Positions 17,646 through 25,800 of a stretch of 64,000 bases of DNA are shown piece by piece. The position numbers were made by a program, and so were the translations under genes. The stretch is from Bin5 sp965200685 (GTDB taxonomy: Bacteria; Chloroflexota; Anaerolineae; Caldilineales; Caldilineaceae): the NCBI GenBank assembly GCA_965200685.1, contig OZ241379.1, positions 3,286,001 to 3,350,000 on the forward strand, written 5' to 3'. Each line of letters opens with the position of its first letter. Position 1 is the first letter of the stretch. Below the pieces are notes generated by a model, which saw only the letters and a list, made by a program, of their open reading frames with translations, was not told the DNA's origin and did not search any database.

Positions 17646-17717
17646 CTACTGGCACACCCGCTGCAGGCAGTTCCCCGTGACAATTTTCCTTTCAACCTGT
17701 TTCACTTTTGCCAACAT
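17646..17717 (-). CDS. Micro-ORF of 23 codons with ideal ribosome binding site
   Basis: The ATG at 17717 is preceded by AAAGGAGG (17732-17725) with 7-base spacing, the best ribosome binding site in the window. The product begins MLAKVKQVERK, is basic, and ends with two cysteines four residues apart (NCLQRVCQ). No family is recognised. A promoter (17805-17833) and a hairpin (17733-17749) precede it and a T-run terminator follows. It could be a small regulatory peptide, a leader peptide whose translation controls the downstream terminator, or the coding part of a dual-function small RNA. The surrounding 17450-17889 region holds no other gene that I can support. Confidence 0.4.
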   Translation of the reverse strand: MLAKVKQVERKIVTGNCLQRVCQ

Positions 17718-17732
17718 GGTTCAGCCTCCTTT

Positions 17733-17749
17733 CGCAGGCTATCCCTGCG
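17733..17749 (-). repeat. Leader hairpin next to the micro-ORF ribosome binding site
   Basis: CGCAGG, five bases, CCTGCG: a 6-bp stem whose end directly adjoins the AAAGGAGG box. It could stabilise the transcript or hold the ribosome site open. Confidence 0.4.
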
Positions 17750-17804
17750 TAACAAACTTGCCTGTGTACGATTGCTTGACAACAGGCCCAACATTCACAA
17801 TAAC

Positions 17805-17833
17805 AGTATAGCATAGACTGCGGGCTGTGTAAA
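17805..17833 (-). promoter_or_regulatory. Promoter of the micro-ORF transcript
   Basis: On the minus strand TTTACA (17833-17828), a 17-base spacer and TATACT (17810-17805). Predicted transcription starts near 17798, about 80 bases before the micro-ORF start. Confidence 0.45.
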
Positions 17834-17889
17834 GATAGAGTTTGTGTTGCTGTCATCGTTGCGCGGGAGTGGTACATGCAGCATCTGGG

Positions 17890-18405
17890 TTAGCGTAGGC
17901 CATGGAGAACTTCCTGTTGAGTGGGAAATTGGTTGAGCAAAGCAGTGAAATCTGCTGGGCCAGGCAGGGAAAAGTCCTCGTCCGCGTATTCCGGGGCGAG
18001 AGTACATCCCATCAATGCCCATTGCCCATCTGCTTGCAGATGTGCGCCAAACCAACTATGGGCCGGCACGACTACTTGGACTAGCTGGCCTTGTAACAGG
18101 TCATGTCCTAGAATAGAGTGCGTATAGTCATTACCATGAAAAACATGCAGTGCAACCGCATCACCCAGATAAAAATGCCAAAGTTCATCCGTCGGTAGGC
18201 GATGCAGACGAGATTTTGTATCTTTCGTCAGGAAGTAAAAGATGGCAGAAGTGATCGACCGCTCTGCAGTGAACCCAGGCGGCAGTACGTCTGTTGGTAG
18301 TTGTAAGCGGCCTCGGTAGGTGGGGCGAAAGTAGCCGCCCTCCACCGGCAATGGTTCTAGCCTGAGGGTTCGTATTATGTCTGTTTCTGTGAGAGTTGTG
18401 CCCAT
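17890..18405 (-). CDS. Cupin-type DUF985 protein
   Basis: 171 residues, the usual size of the cupin_5 (DUF985) family. Typical motifs: LEPLPVEGGYFRPTYRG near the start, ITSAIFYFLTKDTKSRLHRL with the first metal-ligand region, DELWHFYLGDAVALHV, and VVVPAHSWFGAHL for the second cupin motif. Members are small soluble beta-barrels, some acting on sugar nucleotides or of unknown activity. No signal peptide. It lies 49 bases after the SDR gene on the same strand, probably the last gene of the run from 21689. Confidence 0.85.
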   Translation of the reverse strand: MGTTLTETDIIRTLRLEPLPVEGGYFRPTYRGRLQLPTDVLPPGFTAERSITSAIFYFLTKDTKSRLHRLPTDELWHFYLGDAVALHVFHGNDYTHSILGHDLLQGQLVQVVVPAHSWFGAHLQADGQWALMGCTLAPEYADEDFSLPGPADFTALLNQFPTQQEVLHGLR

Positions 18406-18454
18406 GACAATCCCAGTTTATGGAGAGCAGTTACGCTCCACAGGCGTATCCAGT

Positions 18455-19270
18455 TTAGAACGCAGGGGCCACCCGAATGCCTCCGTCTACTGTCAGGGTG
18501 ATACCGGTAATCCAGCGGGCTAGTGGCGATGCCAGAAACAGGCAAGCGTCGGCGATGTCTTCTGCTGTGCCGAGCCGTCCCAAGGGCGCGCGCTCTTGCC
18601 AGAGCCGAACGCCCTGCGGCCAATCTGCCGCCAGCCCAGGGCGGTTGATGAGGCCTGGTGCCACTGCATTGACTCGAATGCCGTATGCTGCCAGTTCCAG
18701 GGCAGCACAGCGGGTGTAGTGCTCCACCCCAGCTTTGGCCGCTGTGTAGTGGCTATGGGCAAAGGCGGTGGCACTGGCTTCAATTGAGGAAATATTGATG
18801 ACAGCTCCGCTCGGGTCGGTCTCCGCTTGCTGTTGTGCAAGTTCGATCATCATCTGCGCGGCCCGCTGGGTGCAGAGGTGCGTGCCGCTGAGATTTGTCG
18901 CGATCACCTGCTCCCATTCCGTATGCGGCATGGACAGCAGAGGCGAGAGCGGATAGATACCAGCGTTATTGATGAGGACATCAAGCCCTCCATACGCAGC
19001 GACCGTTTGTGAAATCAGATGCTCCACATCTGCCGCCACTGTCACATCGCTCTGCATCATCACGGCCTGCCCGCCGGCTGCCCCGATTTGCTCAACCACC
19101 TTTTCTGCAGATCGCGCGTCCTGGGCAAATGTCAGGACAACAGACGCGCCAGCTTGGGCAAAGCGTCGGGCAATCCCGGCACCGATACCCCGGCTCCCTC
19201 CTGTGAGGAGGATGACCTTGCCGGAAAAGTCAAGGGCTGTTGATAAAGCAGGTACGCTCATAGGTGGCAT
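18455..19270 (-). CDS. Short-chain dehydrogenase/reductase (FabG-like)
   Basis: 271 residues, classical SDR. NAD(P)-binding TGGSRGIGAGIARRF, structural NNAG (VLINNAGIYPL), catalytic Ser in INISSIEAS and Tyr/Lys in SHYTAAKAGVEHYT, and the C-terminal PLGRLGTAEDIADACLFLAS with GITLTVDGG. The likely role is oxidation or reduction of a carbonyl/alcohol substrate; the family alone does not define it. It lies between a solute-binding lipoprotein gene and a cupin gene on the same strand, which suggests sugar or small-molecule metabolism. ATG 19261 is an alternative start three codons in; neither has a clear ribosome site. Confidence 0.88.
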   Translation of the reverse strand: MPPMSVPALSTALDFSGKVILLTGGSRGIGAGIARRFAQAGASVVLTFAQDARSAEKVVEQIGAAGGQAVMMQSDVTVAADVEHLISQTVAAYGGLDVLINNAGIYPLSPLLSMPHTEWEQVIATNLSGTHLCTQRAAQMMIELAQQQAETDPSGAVINISSIEASATAFAHSHYTAAKAGVEHYTRCAALELAAYGIRVNAVAPGLINRPGLAADWPQGVRLWQERAPLGRLGTAEDIADACLFLASPLARWITGITLTVDGGIRVAPAF

Positions 19271-19336
19271 AGATTGCGGTCAAGATGATGGCACAGTGGC
19301 TTGGGGCCAGGGACTGCAGCTGCTGGATTGGCAGGG

Positions 19337-20695
19337 TTACGGCGTGTATTCGCCATTTTGGATCGCCTCCTGGCGGGCATTTTCCAATATCCCTTGGATT
19401 TCCGCGATGTCAATGGGTTTGTTGGTATTGAGGAAGAGCCGGCGTATGGCCTGCGTGAAACCAACCTGCATCGTGTTGGGGATGGCGAGAAAGAAGGGTG
19501 GACTCACATGGTCCGCGCTACGGACGATCTGCTCGCCCCTTTGCGAGGCCGCGCCCAGAAGTGAGCGGTCGAAGTCCGCGTGGACGGGCACATAGCCGGC
19601 GTCACTGTCGAACTGTAGGAGCTGCAGATTGCCCATAAAGCCGACGAATGCGCCGGCTTGGGGCCGGTTGGGCGCGCCCGCAGGGATGACATAGCCGAAT
19701 GTAATAGATGCCTCGCCTACCTGTCGATTGACATCCATCAGCGGAAATTGGAAAAAGTCCAGCTCATCCCGGAAGGTTGAGGGCAGATCAGTGGCGGTAA
19801 AAGGAGTGGCCAGGGCCATCACAGCTTTGTGCCGATTCAGAGGGCTGTCCGCGTCGCCGCGAATCAGGGCTGTCATGCTTGATAGTTCGGATGTGTTGCC
19901 CGGGCTTTCGATGAAATACCCCCGATTCAACAGAGAGATCCACAGCTCCCACACCTGACGTACTCGATCATCCGTATAGTCTTCCCGTCCGGCAATCAAG
20001 CTATGATGAAATTCCGGCCCATTCAGCCGCATGTTCAGGTATTCAAACCAAAGGGTGCTGATAAACGGATTGCTGCCGGCTAGGGAAAGGGGCGTCTCCC
20101 CGTTGACGAGCAGCGTATCGCAGATCTGCAGGAACGCCTCCCAAGTCTGTGGCGGGGTCAGGCCATAGCGGTTGAAAATATCTTTGTTATAGTAGATACC
20201 CGTCCAACTGAAGCCACCCGGTACGAAGTACAGATTGCCCTCAAAGCGGCTCATCTCTCGGAACTGTTCGCCGTATGCCTCCTCAAAGCGATTCTCGCTC
20301 CAGACATCGGAGAGATCGGAGAGTAGGCCCTGGGTTGCAGCACTTTGCAAGAGATGTCCATCCCATAAAAACATCACATCCGGAGAGGGTGTGTCCAGAA
20401 GATAATTGGCCGGGTTCCGTTGAAATGTCTGGCGCTCGACTTCAATACCGGGTGTTTGCTCTTGGAAGAGATCGATAGCTGTCTGCTCTGTGCCGGTACC
20501 GTCATTGAAGGTCACATAGGTGATGGCGACTGGCGTCAAATCAAGCGGAATGAGGGATTCGTCCTCCCGGTTACGGCCACAGCCGGCCAACAGTACCGAG
20601 AGAGCTAACAGCAGAAGAAAAAAGCTGCAATAGAGGAATGCAGAGGAGTGGAGACCTGGTAGGAGTCCAACTCTATTGGGACTGATTCGACGCAT
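19337..20695 (-). CDS. Extracellular solute-binding lipoprotein (family 1, orphan)
   Basis: 452 residues. The start at ATG 20695 is fixed by GGAGG six bases upstream; a longer open frame exists but is unsupported. A signal sequence (LYCSFFLLLLALSVLLAGC) ends in a lipobox. The mature protein has the ABC sugar-binding pattern: ITYVTFNDGTGTEQTAIDLF, PDVMFLWDG, a YFVPGGFSWTGIYYNKDIF segment and TWEAFLQICDTLL. It captures a solute, probably a carbohydrate, at the outer face of the membrane. No permease or ATPase gene is adjacent, unlike the two importers at 44-54 kb, so it either uses permeases encoded elsewhere or serves as a sensor. Confidence 0.88.
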   Translation of the reverse strand: MRRISPNRVGLLPGLHSSAFLYCSFFLLLLALSVLLAGCGRNREDESLIPLDLTPVAITYVTFNDGTGTEQTAIDLFQEQTPGIEVERQTFQRNPANYLLDTPSPDVMFLWDGHLLQSAATQGLLSDLSDVWSENRFEEAYGEQFREMSRFEGNLYFVPGGFSWTGIYYNKDIFNRYGLTPPQTWEAFLQICDTLLVNGETPLSLAGSNPFISTLWFEYLNMRLNGPEFHHSLIAGREDYTDDRVRQVWELWISLLNRGYFIESPGNTSELSSMTALIRGDADSPLNRHKAVMALATPFTATDLPSTFRDELDFFQFPLMDVNRQVGEASITFGYVIPAGAPNRPQAGAFVGFMGNLQLLQFDSDAGYVPVHADFDRSLLGAASQRGEQIVRSADHVSPPFFLAIPNTMQVGFTQAIRRLFLNTNKPIDIAEIQGILENARQEAIQNGEYTP

Positions 20696-20771
20696 GATTT
20701 CCTCCGAGAACTTTGTAAAGCCACAGGGGTGCCGATGTTCCTGCCGTTTGGTTTTGCATGTGGTGTAGCAA

Positions 20772-21689
20772 TCAAACTTGAGTGCCGCTGTGCAATCGTT
20801 CAGCGAGGGCGCGGATATGAGGCAGGCCGATGCCGCAGCAGCCACCTACCAGTTTTGCTCCCTGTGCAACCCATTCCATTGCTTTGCCCACGAACGCCTG
20901 CGGCGAGATGATGTCCACGAACTGCCAGTTGGGCATGATGAAATAGCCACTTTCTGGATAGGCCCCTGTGGGACCGCTCCAGACTGCCTGCACTTCGGCT
21001 AGGGCCGGGCCCGTGATGTTGATGTCGCTGTGCATGACAGCCGCCAGGGAACCGCCGACAGCCATCACCGCGGCCACACCTGCGCTAAGGGGTATCTCCT
21101 GCTCGATGGTCGGGGATAGTATCAAGCTGCCATCTTGCGCGCATGCACAACTGAAACCCACCCATACAGGCAAACCAGTGGCGGTGGCTGCCTCTACCGC
21201 GCTGCTGCTATAGTCGATATCCCGCATCATTTCTAAGATCAGCAGGTCTACACCCGCGCCGGCCAGCAGCTCTGCCTGTTCTGTGCAATGGGCGTGCATC
21301 TCTCGTAGGCTTGGCATGGACGCATTGTCATCGCCCGCGGTCATCAGGGATATGGAACCGGCGACCCAGACAGGATGTTCGGCAGCTTCGTCCCGGGCCT
21401 GGTGGGCCAGTTGAGCCGCCTGCCGGTTGATGGCCGCGGTCTGGCTCTCTACACCAGCAGCTCGCAACATGTGCCGCCCGCTGGCAAATGTGTTGGTGAT
21501 GATCACTTCAGCACCCGCTTGGATGTAGTCAATATGCACCTGGCGCACGACATCGGGATGGGTAGCGATGGCTAGGCCACTCCAGATGTCATCATTCATG
21601 GGTACACCTCGATACTCCAATTCTGTGCCCGTAGCACCGTCAAGGAGAAGCGGGCGGTTGTCCGTAAGCCGTTGGGTGATGGTTGTCAT
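20772..21689 (-). CDS. Homocysteine S-methyltransferase-family protein lacking one zinc Cys
   Basis: 305 residues from ATG 21689 (a GTG at 21728 is an alternative). The fold signature LLLDGATGTELEYRGV and ITNTFASGRHMLRAAG are those of the MetH/MmuM homocysteine-binding barrel, and the end has VGGCCGIGLPHI with two of the three zinc cysteines. The third, normally in a GxNC motif, is replaced: the aligned segment reads AVMHSDINITGPAL. Zinc binding through His, Ser or Asp, or a different substrate, is possible. It precedes the solute-binding lipoprotein by 76 bases on the same strand. Confidence 0.8.
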   Translation of the reverse strand: MTTITQRLTDNRPLLLDGATGTELEYRGVPMNDDIWSGLAIATHPDVVRQVHIDYIQAGAEVIITNTFASGRHMLRAAGVESQTAAINRQAAQLAHQARDEAAEHPVWVAGSISLMTAGDDNASMPSLREMHAHCTEQAELLAGAGVDLLILEMMRDIDYSSSAVEAATATGLPVWVGFSCACAQDGSLILSPTIEQEIPLSAGVAAVMAVGGSLAAVMHSDINITGPALAEVQAVWSGPTGAYPESGYFIMPNWQFVDIISPQAFVGKAMEWVAQGAKLVGGCCGIGLPHIRALAERLHSGTQV

Positions 21690-21791
21690 GGGGGCAGTCG
21701 CTTGTGTTGGATGGAATGGAACACCCACGATATTGTAATTTTACTGTAGCAAAGCTATTATAACAGTTGTGATGAAAAAGTCGCAAGATAG

Positions 21792-21974
21792 AATCCAAAA
21801 TTCGGATTCGCGCAGAACGAAGGGTTCCTGCCGTTGAAGCTGTCGCCCGGCATCAATTTCAGCGCAACAGTCCACGCCGCGGACGAGCGAGTACCGGTAG
21901 AAGCATTAGCGTTCGGCGTACAGGCCCTTTCAACCTTGTTGGACCGCTATGGGGAGCACGAGTATGGACCGTGA
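21792..21974 (+). pseudogene. Remnant of an M20-family peptidase C-terminus
   Basis: An open stretch with no start codon, bounded upstream by a TAG, reads FGFAQNEGFLPLKLSPG, then HAADERVPVEALAFGVQALS and ends at a TGA. The pattern GF.PL.L.PG......H..DERVPVEAL.FGV is the C-terminal end of M20 dipeptidase-like enzymes, containing the last metal-binding His. About 60 codons survive; the rest of the gene is gone. Its end overlaps the start of the methyltransferase gene. The 21690-21791 part holds no recognisable feature. Confidence 0.5.
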
Positions 21975-22731
21975 TCTGAAAACCGCTGTGCAGCGACAAT
22001 TTGACCGGGTGGCAGCCAACTATCGCACGAGTGCTGTACATGCGAAAGGCGAAGATCTGCCGTTGATGGTGCAGGCCGCTGATCTGCGAGGCCATGAGCG
22101 TGTGCTGGATGCGGGCTGTGGCGCTGGGCACACTGCCGCCAGCTTCGCGCCCTATGTAGCAGAAGTGGTGGCCCTAGATTTCACAGAGTCGATGCTGCTT
22201 CAGGTGGAGGCTCTGGCCCAGGAACGGGGCCTGACAAATATTACAAGAAGGCTCGGGGATGTGGAGTTATTGCCTTTTGAAGACGCGGAGTTCGATCTGG
22301 TCGTTTCTCGCTACAGCGCACATCATTGGCCCCGCCCACAGCAGGCACTCAGCGAGTTTCGGCGGGTCCTACGCCCCGGTGGCCAGGTGATCCTTAGCGA
22401 TATAGTGGGCTTTGACGACCCAAGCTGCGACACCTATCTGAACGCCATCGAATTGCTACGGGATCCGTCCCATGTGCGGGATTATACGCGGATGGAATGG
22501 CAGGCGTTTTTCAATGCAGCGGGCTTTCATGCTGAGAGCATCTTTTCCGGCCGCATCCACCTTGCCTTTGAGAACTGGACCCAGCGGATGGCAACACCAG
22601 AGGTGAACCGGGCTGCCATCCGAGCCTTGTACATGGTTGCCCCAGCAGAAGTGAAGGAAGCACTTCGCATAGATGAGCAGGGCCATTCGTTCGTCTGCGC
22701 GGTTTTTCGAGGAGAGGTCAGAGAACCCTGA
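21964..22731 (+). CDS. Class I SAM-dependent methyltransferase (UbiE/type 11)
   Basis: 255 residues. Motif I is VLDAGCGAGHTAASFAPY, motif II region VVALDFTESMLLQVEAL, with LGDVELLPFEDAEFDLVVSRY and VLRPGGQVILSDIVG completing the fold. The HHW in YSAHHWPRPQQAL and the C-terminal region resemble small-molecule methyltransferases of the UbiE group; the substrate is unknown. The start at ATG 21964 has GGGGAG seven bases upstream; ATG 21949 in the same frame lacks a ribosome site. It is followed by a 10-bp inverted repeat, probably its terminator. Confidence 0.85.
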   Translation: MDRDLKTAVQRQFDRVAANYRTSAVHAKGEDLPLMVQAADLRGHERVLDAGCGAGHTAASFAPYVAEVVALDFTESMLLQVEALAQERGLTNITRRLGDVELLPFEDAEFDLVVSRYSAHHWPRPQQALSEFRRVLRPGGQVILSDIVGFDDPSCDTYLNAIELLRDPSHVRDYTRMEWQAFFNAAGFHAESIFSGRIHLAFENWTQRMATPEVNRAAIRALYMVAPAEVKEALRIDEQGHSFVCAVFRGEVREP

Positions 22732-22760
22732 CCGTGGCTTTGGCAGCGTAAGGGGTGAGT

Positions 22761-22785
22761 GAGGAGAGAGTATCCCTCTCTCCTC
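22761..22785. terminator. Bidirectional terminator-like inverted repeat
   Basis: GAGGAGAGAG, five bases, CTCTCTCCTC: a perfect 10-bp stem between two convergent genes (22731 and 22803). There is no long T-run on either side, so it may rely on the stem alone or act in RNA processing. Confidence 0.5.
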
Positions 22786-22802
22786 GTCATTGATTGCGCT
22801 GG

Positions 22803-25800
22803 TCAGCGTTGCACGAAGGGTAGATACAACATTTCCATAGGACGTGCCTCTCTCACCTGTACCACAGCATCGACGTCCGTCACACTAAGCGGGGACGCAT
22901 CCGGGGTAGTGGCTTGACTGTCATTGATCGCCAAGTCGCTCTCTCCGACCCCCAAAGCCTTGATCTCTAGGATGGCCAGAGACCCGGAGCCGCTCACACC
23001 GGGCTGTGTGCCGGTGGAAAAGGCTGCAAATGTTGCTATCCCTTGGCGGTTGTCGATCTGTGGGCCCACCATGTTCACAGTGCGCCCAGTACTGCCCAAC
23101 CAGTCGGTCAAGCGGATGCTTTCGATGCGAATCAAGGCGGGGTCGTAGGTGAGCTTGGCTTCCAAGGCAGCCAACGCCTGAGCATTGCTGGCATCTAGGA
23201 CGATGCGACCTGTCTGTGATGGTGTGAGCTGCAACAGGGCTGGGGACAGCTGCAGGGTGATGTCTCCCGCTGCTGCTTGGCTGCTGGCTACATCTACGTT
23301 TCTGGCTGGGTTGTCTGACAGCGAGTGACCGAAGCGCGAGGCGACCCGTTGGATATCGAGGATATCGATGTCGCCATCATTGTCTAGATCGTAGCGGGCC
23401 TCGTAGTCATTGTCCCCGCGCCTGCTGTTCCACTTGCCTGCGACCCGTTGGATATCGACGATGTCCACATCGCCATCGCAGTCGATATCGGACCAGAAAC
23501 AGCTATTGGTGATCGTAAGGGAAGTGCCTTGGGATCTGACCCGAAGCACCTGACCGTTGATGTCGGTGATCTGCAGGTTTCTGAACGCGATCTTGGCAGA
23601 GCCAGTGGTGCGTGGCTCAAAGCAGACAGAGGCAAGGGTGCCGCTGCCCTCGGGTCCATCTTGGCTGCCGGTGCTGTAAGCACCGAAGGTGAGGGATCCT
23701 GCAGAGATGTTGGGAGTCACCGCGGAGACGGTGCGGTCAGTGCTGCCGAGGAAGGGACCCAGGGATGCGGATGTGCCTGCGAGTCGTGTAGCTGGGAAGG
23801 AGAGGGTGAAATCGAAAGCACCGAGGTTGTCTGCTTGTGCGATCTGCACGCTGATGCATGATTGGCCGGTGAGGGGAATGGTTGATGTGGATGCAGTCAA
23901 ACTGACTGTGGAATTGACGTTGGTTGGTCCTGGTCTGGATGTTGGTCCACCCCCACCACCGCCGCCGCCACCTGGTCCAGGATTTTGGGGAGATGTACAT
24001 GGCTCATTGACGCATACTGGCGTATTTGGTGTAGGTGTGGCTGTGGGTGACGGTGTTACAGAGTGCGTAAGCGTTACAGTGGGCGTGGTGGTTGCCATAG
24101 GAGACGGTGTTACAGTGTGCGTAGGCGTTGCTGTGTGCGTGGTGGTTGCCATAGGAGACGGTGTTACAGTGTGCGTATGTGTTACTGGGGGCGTGGTGGT
24201 TGCCGAGGACGTGGCTGTAGCTGTCGGTGTGACTGTAGCGCAGAACTGCAGCCCGAGACGTAACAGGTCGTTTCCAGCAACACGTTTCAAGGTAGTCGGG
24301 ATACATCCGCTGAATCGGTTGTTGTTGAGGTGTAACCTCTGCAGCTTGGAGAGTCTGCCCAGTATAGCAGGGATTCTGCCTGTCAGTTGGTTGTTGTTGA
24401 GAATCAATCTCTGCAGATTGGAGAGATTGCCCAATTCAGCAGGGATACTACCCGTCAGTCGGTTATAGTCAAGGTGCAACCCCTGCAGATTGGAGAGATT
24501 GCCCAGTTGAGCAGGAATGCTGCCCGACAGTTGGTTGTGATTGAGACCCAGTCCCCGCAGATTGGAGAGATTGCCCAGTTGAGCAGGAATGCTGCCCGAC
24601 AGTTGGTTGTGGGCGAGTTGCAACGCCGTCAGATTCGTCAGGTTGCCTAATGCAGCAGGAATGTTGCCCGTGAGCTGGTTGCGATAGAGCTGCAACGTCC
24701 GCAGCTTGGAGAGGTTGCCGAGTGCAGCCGGGATCGAACCTGTCAGTTGATTGTTCCTGAGGTACAAGTAATGCAGGTCGGAGAGATTGCCGAGCGCAGT
24801 CGGGATAGAGCCTGTCAGTCGGTTGTCATAGAGGGACAAGTACACTAGCTTGGAAAGATTGCCGAGCGCAGTCGGGATAGAGCCGGTCAGTTGATTGTCA
24901 TTGAGGTACAATTCTCTTAGCTTGGAAAGATTGCCGAGCGCAGTCGGGATAGAGCCTGTCAGTCGGTTGTTGTCAAGGTCTAACCTCTGCAGATTGGAAA
25001 GATTGCCGAGTGCAGCCGGGATTGTGCCAGTCAGTTTGTTGTCATTGAGGTATAACCCTCGCAGATTAGAGAGGTTGCCGAGTGCAGGCGGGATACTGCC
25101 CGACAGACTGTTGCTGCCCATGGATAATGTCTGTAGGTGGGAGAGATTGCTCAGTGCGGCAGGGATACTGCCCCTCAGGTTCTTGCGTCTGAGATACAAT
25201 CCTGTCACCCGCGAGTTGTCGACCCTGACGCCCTCCCATTGGGCTATGGGCCGTTGTGGACTCCAGTTGAGAGAAGTAGTGCCTCGTAGGGTATCCTTAG
25301 CCGCCAGCAGCGTGTTGCAATCTGCGACTAGGCCGGCGGGTTCTGGGTCTGGAACTGCTACGCTGTTGTCACATGCGGACGCGGCGGTCGGAGTGGCCGT
25401 AGGTGCCGGTGTTACAGTGTGCGTATGCGTTGCTGTGGGCATGGTGGTTGCCGAGGACGTGTCTGTAGCTGTCGGTGTGACTGTAGCGCAGAACTGCAGC
25501 CCGAGACGTGACAGGTCGTTTCCAGCAACACGTTTCAAGGCAGTCGGGATACATCCGCTGAATCGGTTGTTGTTGAGGTGTAATCTCTGCAGCTTGGAGA
25601 GTCTGCCTAGTGTAGCAGGGATTCTGCCTGTCAGTTGGTTGTTGTTGAGAAGCAACCCCTGCAGATTGGAGAGATTGCCCAATTCAGCAGGGATACTGCC
25701 CGTCAGTCGGTTATAGACAAGGCCCAACCCCTGCAGATTGGAGAGGCTGCCCAGTTGAGCAGGAATGCTGCCCGACAGTTGGTTGTAGCCGAGGTACAAC

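Noticed and set aside
17511..17816. 101-codon plus-strand frame in the RIO/cupin intergenic region
   Set aside because: No ribosome site, irregular composition, and opposite to the better-supported micro-ORF unit.
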